A stretch of DNA of 64,000 nucleotides from Zanthoxylum bungeanum (taxonomy: Eukaryota > Streptophyta > Magnoliopsida > Sapindales > Rutaceae), in the NCBI GenBank assembly GCA_019454045.1, contig SKCR01031857.1, forward strand, positions 32,269 through 96,268, read 5' to 3'. A program made the position numbers and the translations under genes. How positions within the stretch are numbered: the stretch's first letter is position 1; the number at the start of each line of letters is the position of its first letter. Positions 25,190 through 36,317 of this stretch are shown in pieces. The notes under the pieces are model-generated. The model ran no database searches, had not been told where the DNA came from, and saw only the letters and a program-made list of their open reading frames with translations.

Positions 25190-25520
25190 TCTGGTTCCGT
25201 TCGAACGCGTTCTCAAATGCTACACGAACGCGAACCTTCTGTTTACCGTTCGAACGCATTTTCAAACGCTACGCGAACGCACACGCACTTCCTTGGTCTC
25301 ATCATGCATCGGGTCTGGTTCCGTTCGAATGCATTCTCGAACGCTATAACGAACGCAAACAACCTTCTGTTTACCGTTCGAACGCATTTCAAAACGCTAC
25401 ACGAACGCGTGTCTTCTGTCTGGTCTCATTCGAACGCGTTATCAAACGCCATACGAACGTGAACCTTCTGTTTACTGTTCGAACCGCGTTTACGAATGCT
25501 ATACGAACGCGAACACACTG
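25190..25520 (+). repeat. GTTCGAACGC tandem array in the C 5' LTR
   Basis: Several copies of a unit of about 45-60 bp are built from GTTCGAACGCGTT, CAAACGCTAC, ACGAACGC and CTTCTGTTTACC. GTTCGAAC is a perfect palindrome. The 3' LTR has the matching array at 34150-34475. Related GTTCG words also occur near the LTR start (23525-23605). Confidence 0.85.
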
Positions 25521-25731
25521 AACTGAGACATATTCATCACATGGCATGTATAATTGTTTCTTAGGTGATTTTTTTATAAAACCCTATATAGTCATTCTTA
25601 TCTTTGTGCACATCATAATGAAAAGCATGTTTATTCCATTGGTTGCGTCATTTGCCTTAGTCTTGATTTAACGTATTACGATTCATATACCTATGTCATG
25701 ATGACTTCGGAGTATTATTTCTTGTGGTATA

Positions 25732-27815
25732 TGTTGGACAAAATGACCCATAGCGTCACTATTTGCACAGATCATTGTGTTGTTGTAGCAAATTAACTAT
25801 GTGACAAAGGAGATTGTACTCTCATCATTTGTGATTAGATCACCTTAGATGTATAAATGAAGAGAGGTCCATATGATTAGTTCCTGGATTGAGAATGATA
25901 TGAGACAGTATCAGTCCACGAAGGATTAATCATTAAATATCCCTAGTCGTAGTATTATCGAGACATGACATCGATAATGCGGAATAGGCTAGTATTGCAC
26001 TTGTGCGCGTTGTGAGGGCACAACGGCATAGTTCTCATATATATAAGTATATGATACTTATGCAAGTGCGATAGGAGGATGTGTTTCACTGATGGTACGG
26101 GAAACAGCTTCGCTCTGGATAGACCCCTCGGAATCCCATTGGTATTATGACTATGTGTCTATGGGAGGCCGAAATCAAGGTAGGTGTGTATAGTCTTAAC
26201 TTGAGACTTGCATCGCTAATACTTATGATAATCGATAGAATTTGGTCTTGGTGGTACAGGGCTTTAACCGGTTCTGCGTACACCACTTCTGGGTTTATCA
26301 GAGAGTTGTAGTGTATTGGGTGTGATGTCGAGACGGAAGTATCACTTCAGTCATAGTGGAGATGATGTCACGCAGGATACGGTATTAGTGCTCTTAAGTG
26401 CTGGCCGGCCATCGGGATATTATGACAAGGTCATGTATATCCGATTATAGAGACTAGTTACCAGACATCCGACATGTGCTTCGGACGGGGCAGACACTTA
26501 TCCAGCCCCAGCCCTACCACGTGACTATCCGATACTGGGCTGATATACACAATACTACGGTATACTACGCTTGATACAGATCTATATATTCCTGTAAGAA
26601 TATTTCTGGAGAATTAAGTAGGCATGGCGCTTTGTTAGAAGCCAACCTTGTCTTGTAAATCGGTATAAACGTAGTACGAGGTACTTACGTGTTCGGATAG
26701 TCCAACGATCGTATTTACTGCCAACATGGGTCGCTTCCCAAAGATTCACCGATGATGTATAACTCGCACTTAATTAATCTTGGATTAATTAGAAGAGAGA
26801 GAAAATTAATCTGGGATTAATCACGGAGATATTTTATCTGGGATAAAATATTAATTAAAGAGAGAGAACGATTAATTTGGAATTAATCGATAAAATAATA
26901 TATTTGATATATTATTAGAAATTGGATTTTGACGCGGAATTGAATTAGATTTTAATTCGGGCGAACGAATTAATTTAGAATTAATTCGTTAGCGACGTCA
27001 ATAGTGATTTCGCTAGGCGTAATCATTTAATTACGACGCGATGGAAAATTCGTTAATTTGGAATTAGCGAACCCGAGCCCGGGATTATTTGCGAGCGCAT
27101 TCGCATTTCAAATTCGAGTGCGGCACGCAAGTCAAATCATGCGTCAAATCGCAAGTCACATCAAGCGTCAAATCAAATGTCACTTTGAGTGATGTGACAA
27201 GTTGTCATTTGATTTGAGTGATTGATGTGGTAGTTGAAAGGCATTTATTGTTTTGCTTTTTGACTTTTTGGTTTTTGGAAATGAAAGTGGTAAGTGGTTT
27301 ATTTATTTTTGGAAAATATATAAACCAAAATACTATTTTATTTTTATCATCTCCTTTTCCCTCTCTTCCACACGGTTTCACGTGAAACCCTTTTCCCTCT
27401 CTTTTCTTCTTCCTCTCCTTCACGGTTTTGGAATCGATTTCTTTCTCAAATTTTATGGTTTGACCGAATTTGTGAGAAGCAAAGGAAGAAGAGTAGTGCT
27501 AGCACACCTTGGGTTATACATAGGTGATAGGGAAACGAATTTATGAGCTTGGAATCCATTTTTGGAGCTTGAAGCTTGGAGCTTCAATGGAGGTCTCCCA
27601 TGGCCGAATTTTGAAGGCATCAAAACAGCCCCAACCGAGCATCACAGCAGCTCAATGGAGTCCAAAACCGAGCTTCAACAAGGAGGAAAATGGATCTTGT
27701 TCTTCGCATCCAAAACCGTTCAATGTGAGTAAAGTTTCCGCCTTATTCCTTTGTGTATTCATGCGAATTTTATGCTTGATTTCATGATTCTTGGGACCTA
27801 TATTAGAAACCAACA
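25732..27815 (+). repeat. Solo LTR of copia family B
   Basis: It begins TGTTGGACAAAATGACCC and ends GAAACCAACA. It is flanked by exact duplications GTATA (25727-25731 and 27816-27820). The 3' LTR of element C shows the empty site (TGTGGTATATCGGATGG near 34677-34693). Most of it follows 8822-10832, but the last 600 bp (from about 27235) differ considerably. It is a remnant of unequal recombination between the two LTRs of a B-type element that inserted after C. Confidence 0.92.
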
Positions 27816-28372
27816 GTATATCGGATGGAAACCCAGACATAAATTCCGTAGTCGATTCCGAATGGACGGTAGTGCGGTCTGTACTTGGGATACAATTCCA
27901 CGTATCACTTGGAAAAGTGCTCACATGTATGCTTGTATGGTTAGTATGTATGCTTGTGTTTTCCGTGAACATGATATGCTAAATGAAGTTGTATGTTCGT
28001 TGTTACTTTGTGGTATTTTCAAGCATGCAATCTTAGATGTGAGATATATGTGAAATGTATGTATAAGTTTTATTTTGTACATGTGAATTTAGAAGCATGA
28101 TACTCTTGGAAATAAGTGCTACTTAAGCCTGATTAAATTATTACATAAATCCTGTCATTACAAGTGGCATAAGTAAGGGACCATTCTGAACCCAATGGTT
28201 TGAGGTCTTCCCTTGCAAGGGGTGAGTGCGGCCTTAAATCTCATTTTCCCGGTTCACACCGGGTGGCGACTCCATTATTCTCCGGTTTAGTCCCCCGTGG
28301 CTACTCCGTACTCCCGACCAGGCCGCGAGCCTGGGACAGCATGCGTCGCCCAGTTTCTGTGTTCCCATAGTC

Positions 28373-28390
28373 TGGCGACTCCACTGGGGA
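28373..28390 (+). other. Primer-binding site of element C
   Basis: TGGCGACTCCACTGGGGA starts three bases after the LTR end. This form (TGGCGACTC..CTGGGGA) is the one I know from Tat/Ogre-type elements. I did not verify the cognate tRNA. Confidence 0.7.
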
Positions 28391-28471
28391 TAGAGAATCG
28401 GCCCCGAAATATTGTCTTGTAATGCTTGGATTTATGTTTTAATTGACCGTGTCTATAGTGGATAAAATGAG

Positions 28472-28718
28472 GGTTTAATCAAAGGCATTTTGAGGCTAGG
28501 TAATGGTTCGGTGTCTTCCTTCACTCACTACCTTTCTAGAAGGAAAAGCTGTGAAGGCACCTAGATAGCCATCTACTCGTAGCCTATTGTGATGGACTAA
28601 TTTGGAGGACTCGTTGTTTATTCCTGACACCAAGCGATAAGAGCCTAAGAGGCTTGGGTATTTAAGTGAGCCTCGCTCCACCTTCCCTCTGGGGAATCTA
28701 CAACGGGAAATCCATTTG
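28472..28718 (+). other. Leader segment of C shared with copia E
   Basis: This stretch lies in the untranslated leader between the primer-binding site and gag. It matches the minus strand of 60162-59891, in the leader of copia E. Shared words, in the same order, are CACTCACTACCTTT, GGACTAATTTGGAGGA, GTTTATTCCTG, ATAAGAGCCTAAGAGG, TCGCTCCACC, CCCTCTGGGGAAT and ATCCATTTGA. It has no coding potential. The elements belong to different superfamilies, so ordinary descent does not explain the match. Confidence 0.8.
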
Positions 28719-29543
28719 ACAGTCCATCACATACCATAGCTCATTGGCACGTACCTTAGTGTATAAAAAAGGGTGCGCTCACTTGGTTGCTCGAACCCTT
28801 GATTGGGGAGACCTAGTTGTGGGCCATCCTTCGCCGATGAGAGCCTTTGTCTACACTCTTATGAACCCACCCATAGACCGGGATTGTATGGTTAAAGTAA
28901 CAATTATTTCCTTGAGTATGTGCTTGTGGACCATCCTCATTTGGACGCAGTTGGACCATTGTCAGAAATGCGGACTTGCTGGGCCATTTAAACTGGGGCG
29001 AGTTCGTACCTTATGACCATTGGACCCAAAGCTTCTGAAATGTTGATGGGCCATTCTGTAGAAATGATTACGTTATGTTTGCATTATCTTTCTTCTATGC
29101 TTGTGTTTGGGAACATCGTCGTTTGGATCCATTTGCATCATTTGTCATGGGATATGGGCTTGTTGGGCCATTTAAACTGGGACAAGAACGTATTTCATGA
29201 CGATTGGGCCAAAGGCTTCTAAGTGTTGATGGGCCACTTTGTGCTTGTGTTCGGAACATTACCATTTGGATTTAGTTGGGCTCCTTGTCATGAGATGTGA
29301 ACTCGTTGGGCTATTTAAACTGGGATGGGTTCACTCCTATGACTATTAGCCCAAAAGATTCTAAAATGATAACGGGCCGATTTGTTTGAAAGTTTTAATT
29401 GATTTAGTATGTTATATGTGTTACATGCATCTCATGCACCCCATGCATACATACATCATGTTAACCCCTGTGTTCTGAAAGCCATCATAGATTCCCGTTG
29501 GGTTAGGGAAAAGGGAAGACTCACCAGAATACTGGGAACAAAC
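28719..29543 (+). other. Rest of element C leader, no gene
   Basis: This stretch contains a loosely repeated 130-bp theme: 'GGGCCATTTAAACTGGG' or similar occurs at about 28980, 29164 and 29309, with 'GTGCTTGTGTTYGGAACAT'-like text between. The ORFs at 28744-29016 and 29013-29222 follow these repeats and show no known domain. Confidence 0.55.
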
Positions 29544-30844
29544 ATGAGTGAATCAGATATTGAGGTATCCCGTATGGATCAGTTGGAAAACGGTCTCGCC
29601 AAGGTCACTGAACAATTGCAAGCCTTGACTACTGCCATGACAAAATGGCTGTGCCCCGTGCTGGGGGAAATTCTGAGAATGTGAGGCGTGAGGAGCCTCC
29701 GAATGGGTTGGGGGATGATATCCCCACTTTTGATGATGACATGGCAGAGTATGCAACAGGTAAAATGGTTGGGTCTCAGGTAGAATTTCAGAAGCTTCGG
29801 GATCAGGTTGAGTCAGTTACCCGCAAGATGAGGGGTAAACATGAAGAGTTGTTAGACTATGAGGCAATGACCTTCGGAGAACAGCTGCCAGCTCAGTTTA
29901 AAATGCCCGACATGGCCTTGTTTAATGGGAATGGAGACCCGAGGGTCCATCTGCAGTAATATGTCTCAGTCATGAGTTCAATGGGCCTATCACAGCGCCA
30001 AGTCCAAAAGATGTTTGGGATGTCACTCGAGGGGGCACATGTGGTTTGGTATCATAGCCTTAAGAAGAAGGTTAAGGAAGATTGGAAGGAACTAGCTGAT
30101 GCTTTTCTGAAACAGTATGTTACAGACTTAGAGATTGATTTGTCACTTCGTGATTTGGAGAACACTGAGCAGAAGCCAGAAGAAAGCTTCAAGGAGTATG
30201 TAGACCGCTGGAGAAGCCAGCTTCTGAAAATGCACACTCGGCCCTCTGAGAAGGACCAGATTAAAATGATTATCAAGGGCACTAAGCCCTCGATCTATGG
30301 CAAGTTGAGGAGGATGACTTCAATGATTGCGGATTTCCAATAGTTGAGGGAAACTGTCATGGATATTGAGGAAGAAGAGGCTGAAAACAGAAAATTTTAT
30401 GGCCAGAATAGAAGGAATTTTGGGGGACATCTCGAAGCCAAGAGTGCTGAGGTCACTGCCATCAGGAACAGACGTTTCTCCAACTTGGGTAGACCTCTAT
30501 CTAAGGTGCTTGAGAAGTTGAAGGGACAAGGACTCCTAAAACCCTTAGAGCCTAAACCACTTCCAGATCCTATACCACCCAACCTTGACCTAAGCCTATA
30601 TTGTCACTTCCATCAGAGGAGAGGCCACGAAACTGACAATTGCACCCGCCTTAGGCATGAAGTCCAAAACCTCATCGATGCTCACAAAATACCTGACCCA
30701 GAAAGAGAACAACCCAACGCACACAGAAATCCCCTACCCAACTATATGATCAACTCTGGCCTACCCGAAACCCTTGTCCTCCAAACTCTCAACCACTCAG
30801 TTTCATTCATAGGAATAGGGGATGACAACGGTGGAGAACCATAG
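29544..30844 (+). pseudogene. Element C gag (Ty3/gypsy, Tat type), broken
   Basis: This encodes the capsid/nucleocapsid protein that packages element RNA. ATG at 29544 opens MSESDIEV in one frame. Near 29640 the reading shifts to the frame that continues from 29645 to 30844. FKMPDMALFNGNGDPRVHL (about 29899) is the conserved start of the Retrotrans_gag domain, and ESFKEYVDRWRSQ (about 30181) lies in its C-terminal part. A CHFHQRRGHETDNC stretch (about 30601-30642) is the modified zinc-finger-like motif of Tat elements. Two in-frame stops (TAA at about 29957, TAG at about 30341) and the shift inactivate it. Pol, which should follow, is absent. Confidence 0.85.
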
Positions 30845-31080
30845 GCCAATGAAGAAGGCAATGCTGCGAATGATGAAGTTATTCCTCCTAGTTTATTTGA
30901 TCCTGCTTTTTTTAAATAAAGACATTGGTGTTGTCTCTTCGTTCGAACCTCTTCTTAATAATAATAAAGACGTTCATTTTGCTTACTTGCCTGAATCTCT
31001 TCCTTTCAACCAGCAACATGAGTATATTTGAGAAAAGCATTCAACCCTGGTACTATGAAATTCAGTGATGTTTAGAACAC
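30845..31080 (+). other. Element C, short spacer after gag
   Basis: It may hold the first codons of a lost protease/pol frame (a 'DEVIPPSLFDPAFF' stretch at about 30874 in one frame). No domain can be named. The remaining 6 kb or so of pol expected in a complete Tat element is missing. Confidence 0.4.
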
Positions 31081-31620
31081 GGGGAATCTTCGGGAGCAAC
31101 AACAGTACAGTCAGTTTCAGAAATGAACCAGTATCAGCTTGGGGGTGAGGCCCACATCATCCACATCAGCATCAGTTTGGGGATGAGTCCCAGGGCCGTG
31201 GCCCACATCAGTTACAGTTTGAGGATAAGTCCCAGGGCCGAGGCCCACATCAATATCAGCTTGAGGGCGAGGCCCACATCAGTATCAACATCAGTTTAGG
31301 GGCTGAGGCCCACATCAGTTTTAGTTTTGGGGATGAGTCCCAGGGCCGAGGCCCACATCAGAATCAGTATCAGTTCTACCGGGTATGGCATTCCGGGGGC
31401 GAGGCCCACATTGGTTCAGTATTAGTTCTGTCGGGTATAGTACTCTGGGGGGCGAGGCCCACATCATTATCAGTAACGGTTCGGAAATGGACCATTATCA
31501 GATCTCGCCGAAAATGGCACTCCGAAAATGGAGCACGGTTCAGAAATGGACCATCATCTCATCTCGTTGAAAATGGCACTATGAAAACGGAGCGCGGTTC
31601 GGAAATGGACCAAGGAAGGC
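31081..31620 (+). repeat. Tandem repeats of element C, array 1
   Basis: Degenerate units of about 30-60 bp are built on CATCAGT.TCAG.TTGGGG and GAGGCCCACATCA (31130-31470). They grade into units on CGGAAATGGACCATTATCAG and CCGAAAATGGCACTCCGAAA (31480-31615). The position is between the coding region and the 3' LTR. Confidence 0.8.
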
Positions 31621-31784
31621 CTAACCCATTGGAATATGATACATATACATGCATACATATCACATACATGCAATGTTTGTTTTGTGTCCGCAGGTTTGTA
31701 GCGGCAAATACCATCTCATCAAATAAACGGTTCAAAAATGAGCCACATTCTCGCTAAGCACGGTTTGGAAATGGACCGCTATCA

Positions 31785-32150
31785 CAACAGATGCCGAAAA
31801 TGGCGTTCTAAAATAGAGCACACATAGCAGACGCCGAAAATGGCACTCCAAAAATGGAGCACCCACAACAGACGCCGAAAATGGCACTCCAAAATGGAGC
31901 ACTCACAACAGACGCCGAAAATGGCACTCCAAAATGGAGCACTCACAACAGACGCCGAAAATGGCACTCTAAAATGGAGCACTCACAACAGATGCCGAAA
32001 ATGGCGTTCCAAAATGGAGCACACACAGCAAAGGCCGAAAATGGCGTTCCAAAATGGAACACACACAGCGAATGTCGGAAATGGCGCTCCAAAATGGAGC
32101 ACACACACAAAAGATGCCAAAAATGGCACCCCAAAATGGAGCACGGTTCG
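31785..32150 (+). repeat. Tandem repeats of element C, 40-bp array
   Basis: About nine copies of a 40-bp unit (GCCGAAAATGGCACTCCAAA followed by ATGGAGCACTCACAACAGAC) run head to tail, with 0-6 changes per copy. Neighbouring copies in the middle are nearly identical, a sign of recent expansion. Because 40 is not a multiple of three, three units form a 120-bp period that leaves several frames open on both strands; the resulting KWSTHN.. ORFs are not genes. Confidence 0.92.
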
Positions 32151-32315
32151 GGAATGAACCAGGGGTCGCAGCACCTCACCACCAAATCAACTCAACTCAA
32201 CACATGGTAAGTCAAGATGGCAGCTAGTGAGCTAGGTAAGTGAAAATACATTGCATAACTTTGATAGGATTGTCACTGTTACACATTACACAAGTCCCAT
32301 CAAAGTGGGGGCGAC

Positions 32316-35232
32316 TGTAGGCACTGCATTTTTGCATATAAGTCCCTATGATGAGTCTCATTTGGAGACACTAACTTTTAAGTCACAGAGGTCACGGGAA
32401 GCGGACATCGGAAGGGGGAATTCAGAATAAACAAGGTTCACTGTTTTTGTTCGTGCTGCGTTCGTGTATATGTTCGAACGCCAAACAGATTATGGGTGTT
32501 CGTGTCGCGTTCGAGGAAGCGTTCGAACAGTGTCGGTAATTCTGGTTTTGCTGCTAGCCTCACATTAAGCCCAATCGCCCAAACCTTGGCCCACACGCCC
32601 AAGCCCACTTAAAACACATATTTAACACATGGTGAAATCAAAACAATCTAAAAATCACATACCAAATTAAAATAAACATTAAAATCAATCAATATTTTAA
32701 TTCCTTAATTAAGATATTCACCCACCAATTACACAAGATTCCTTCCTATCTAAACTAAATTAAAAAGATGTCATGCCTAATTAAAATCAATTATAACAAA
32801 TTAAAGATTTTGACTTCCTAATTCAACCAAATTTGTCCCCCCCCCTCTATCTTGACTTTCCTTGCTCAACACAAAATCAAATCCCTTCCTTGTGAGACAA
32901 GGTGAAGCCCTAGTCATTCTCTATATAAACAACCCCTAACCAAGACATGAGGGCCCTAGCTCATACACATAAGATACACAACTCACACGAAAACTCATAC
33001 ACATAAGATACACAACTCACACGAAAATCACAACACACATAGAGACCTACAAAACTCCCCCATTGCCGTGAACCTCAAGCCTTCCTCCATCACCATCTAT
33101 CACCTTCACGCCTAAAGCCATCACATAGCCCACATTGCCACATCTTTAACCCACTGCACTGCCCCTTTCACAGCCCTAATTCACACCAAAATAGCCCATA
33201 CAGCAGTCCTAAAACACACATAAAACAGCCCCCGAACCACACCGTAACACCACCGAAAATCACGCCCAAAACAGTAGCCAAAACATCCCAAAAATAGTAA
33301 CTAAAATACAGCAGCAAAACAGTAGCAACGGCAGCGAATTGGAGTCAAAACCAGCAGCAAAAAACGGAGAACGACGACTCAAAACCGTAAGACAACGAAC
33401 GAGAGCAGTGAACTAGTGAACCGGAAGAGTTGCGGAGCATCCACCCTTCCGACGATCGTGTACCGTACATTCGAGAGGTGATTTAAAAGGTTAGACCTCT
33501 TGGTACTTTTCTCATTAGTTTATATTAGTTTTTTTATTGAATTCTATTCGCATGAGAGTCATTTGTGGATGCATGTTGTGGCTTGAATGAATTGGAAAAT
33601 GTGTCGTCTCTTGTGGTATATAGGATGGAAACCTGGACATAAATTTCATAGCCGATTTCGAATGGACGTTAATGTAATCTGTACTCGGGATACAACTCCA
33701 CGTACCACTTGAGTAAACGGCACATTCTTTTGTTTTATGTTGCTTTGATTTTTTTATTTATTCTACATGTTGCTTATTTATGTATGATTCAATCGAGCGC
33801 ATGGGCTTAGTAAGTGGAATGAAAGATCCCCTATGGGGAGGGGTTAAAGCCCTTTACCACGATGCTTCACCGCGCCGGTTGATGTGTGTCTGGTTGAATG
33901 CAAAATACGTTCAATCGGGCATACTACGTTTGATATTATTGCTTTTAATTCTTTGTATGAATGATTCAATCGAGCGCATGGGCTTAGTAAGTGGAATGAA
34001 AGATCCCCTATGGGGAGGGGTTAAAGCCCTTTACCATGATGCTTCGCCGCACCGGTTGATGTGTGTTCGGTTGACTGTAAGATACATTTGATCGGACATA
34101 CTGAGCTTGACATTGTTGTCTTTATTCTTTGTGTTACATGCATCAGGTCTGGTTCCGTTCGAACGCGTTCTCAAACGCTACATGAACGCGAACCTTCTAT
34201 TTCCTGTTCGAACGCGTTTTCAAACGCTACGCGAACGCACACGCACTTCCTTGGTCTCATCATGCATCAGGTCTGGTTCCGTTCGAACGTGTTCTCGAAC
34301 GCTATACGAACGCGAACCTTCTGTTTACCGTTCGAACGCGTTTCAGAACGCTACACGAACGCGTGTCTTCTGTCTGGTCTCGTTCGAACTCGTTATCAAA
34401 TGCCATACGAACGTGAACCTTCTGTTTACCGTTTGAACGCGTTTACGAACGCTATACGAATGCGAACAAACTGAACTGAGACATATTCATCACATGCCAT
34501 GTATAATTGTTTCTTAGGTGATTTTTTTATGAAACACCATATAGTCATTCTTATCTTTGTGCACATCATAATGAAAAGCATGTTTATTCCATAGGTTGCG
34601 TCATTTGCCTTAGTCTTGATTTAACGTATTACGATTCATATACCTATATCATGATGACTTCGGAGTATTATTTCTTGTGGTATATCGGATGGAAACCCAG
34701 ACATAAATTCCGTAGCCGATTCCGAATGGACGGTAGTGCGGTCTGTACTTGGGATACAATTCCACGTATCACTTGGAAAAGTGCTCACATGTATGCTTGT
34801 TTGGTTAGTATGTATGCTTGTGTTTTCCGTGAACATGATATGCTAAATGAAGTTGTATGTTCGTTGTTACTTTGAGGTATTTTCAAGCATGCAATCTTAG
34901 ATGTAAGATATATGTGAAATGTATGTATAAGTTTTATTTTGTACATGTGAATTTAGAAGCATGATACTCTTGGAAATAAGTACTACTTAAGCCTGATTAA
35001 ATTATTACATAAATCCTGTCATTACAAGTGGCATAAGTAAGGGACCATTCCGAACCCAACGGTTTGAGGTATTCCCTTGCAAGGGTGAGTGCGGCCTTAA
35101 ATCTCATTTTCCCGGTTCAAACCGGGTGGCGACTCCATTATTCTCTGGTTTAGTCCCCCGTGGCTACTCCGTACTCCCGACCGGGCCGCGAGCCCGGGAC
35201 AGCATGCGTCGCCCAGTTTCTGTGTTCCCACA
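32316..35232 (+). repeat. Element C 3' LTR (complete)
   Basis: It starts TGTAGGCACTGCATTTTTGC after the polypurine tract AAAGTGGGGGCGAC and ends GTGTTCCCACA. It carries the same 180-bp duplication (33780 and 33960) and GTTCGAACGC array (34150-34475) as the 5' LTR. It shows the intact site for the solo B LTR insertion. Confidence 0.92.
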
Positions 35233-35237
35233 GTGAC

Positions 35238-35753
35238 GTGACTTCCATCAAAGTGTGGATGATATCTCATATATCCACAATGGTATCTCAAGTAAAAGAA
35301 TCACTATGCTACTCAACCCAAGAAGGTTCTTATTGAAGTTGGTGTAGCATCCATTAAGAATCTTCAGTTAGTCGTTCAATGTTTATCTGATATAAACACC
35401 TACATATCTATACGAGTCTCCAAGACACATGGTTCATTGAGAATCTGACATTGGAATCCAAGATTCCAATATACGACATGTACCGGTCTCAACGGATTTA
35501 CTTACTGACCAAGTAATGTAAACCTTGACCAGGAGCAGTTAAAAAAATGATACTGTTATGATACAACTCAATGTCAGTTGCGACGCTTTTACAACTGTAT
35601 AATAACTAATCATTCTAAGGTCAATTACGTCTTTACCATATATAAAGTGATGTTATAAATTAGAAACTATTTATTTATTCATAATAAAATATTTACATAA
35701 GTGTTTACAGGGAATACATAAGAAAATTGGCGCTCCGAGCACCAACCCTAACA
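35238..35753 (-). repeat. Copia D 3' LTR, proximal piece
   Basis: On the minus strand it starts TGTTAGGGTTGGTGCTCGG directly after the polypurine tract. It matches 42200-42714 of the 5' LTR (CATATATCCACAATGGTATC, GTGTAGCATCCATTAAGAAT). It is interrupted by element C at 35237. Confidence 0.88.
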
Positions 35754-35774
35754 AATTCTCCCACTTGCTCTAGT

Positions 35775-36240
35775 GCCAATATCGATTGTATCTCATACCC
35801 ATCGACTCCACATGTTTATCAAATAACTTCAGAGGAATGGTATTGGTAAGTAGGTCTGCTACATTATCTTCACTCGGGACCTTGCAAACAACAATGCCCT
35901 CTCACGACATAATCTCTCGAATGATGTGGTACTTCTGTTCCATATACTTTGACTTCTGATGCGCCATCGGTTTCTTTGCTTGCACAATGGCTCCATTATT
36001 ATCACAATATAACGAAATCAGATTCTTGATACTTGGAATAACTCCCAATTCTATGATAAAGTTTTTATAACAGCTTCTTTTGTAGCTTCAGAAGCTACAA
36101 TATATTCCGCCTCTGTGGTGGAATCAGCTGTGGACCCCTGTTTGGAACATTTCCAACAAACTAAACCTCCGTTTGAAAATCTGAATCCGTATCCCATTAA
36201 CCTATAATTCATTTCCTCCATAAATCGGAAACTTATCCTT
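35775..36240 (-). pseudogene. Copia D RNase H relic
   Basis: Minus-strand translation shows VASEATKEAV at about 36100, the copia RNase H active-site neighbourhood (EYIAASEA-KEA). Toward 35875 it shows VPSEDNVADLLT, the conserved end of the domain. Frames change between the two blocks. It lies between the RT relic and the 3' LTR. Confidence 0.7.
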
Positions 36241-36317
36241 AGTACCTTTAAGATACTTTAGGATATGTTTAATGGCCATCCAATGGTCATTACTTGGATT
36301 GGACTGATATCTGCTGG

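Larger units (their letters stand above)
23394..28369 (+). repeat. Element C 5' LTR (with inserted solo B LTR)
   Basis: It starts TGTAGGCACTGCATTTTTGC and ends GTGTTCCCATA. Without the inserted LTR and its duplication it is about 2.89 kb, matching the 2.92-kb 3' LTR. A TATA-like CTATATAAACA lies near 24000. The 3' copy carries an extra 34-bp tandem duplication (CTCATACACATAAGATACAC unit, about 32960-33027). Confidence 0.9.
23394..35232 (+). mobile_element. Element C: gag-only Tat-like Ty3/gypsy retrotransposon
   Basis: It has a 5' LTR (23394-28369, enlarged by a solo B LTR), a primer-binding site at 28373, a leader, a broken gag gene, no pol, two tandem-repeat arrays, a polypurine tract AAAGTGGGGGCGAC, and a 3' LTR (32316-35232). 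Identical 5-bp duplications GTGAC flank it (23389-23393 and 35233-35237). The two LTRs are very alike, so it is a fairly recent insertion into copia D. Gag without pol fits the TR-GAG type of non-autonomous element. Confidence 0.9.

Noticed and set aside
25079..25521. Ser/Arg/Asn-rich ORFs (SNAFSNATRT) resembling repeat proteins
   Set aside because: They are translations of the GTTCGAACGC array in the LTR.
27524..27787. Possible small host gene in the B solo LTR (87 codons)
   Set aside because: It lies wholly within the solo LTR between two exact target duplications and has no domain.
31785..32150. Direct repeats suggesting a CRISPR array
   Set aside because: There are no unique spacers between repeats, the units are contiguous, and the context is a plant retrotransposon.
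31782..32210. Overlapping long ORFs on both strands with repeated KWSTHN / MEHSQQ or FGVPFSA blocks
   Set aside because: They are translations of the 40-bp tandem array, open in several frames because of repetition; no start signal or domain.
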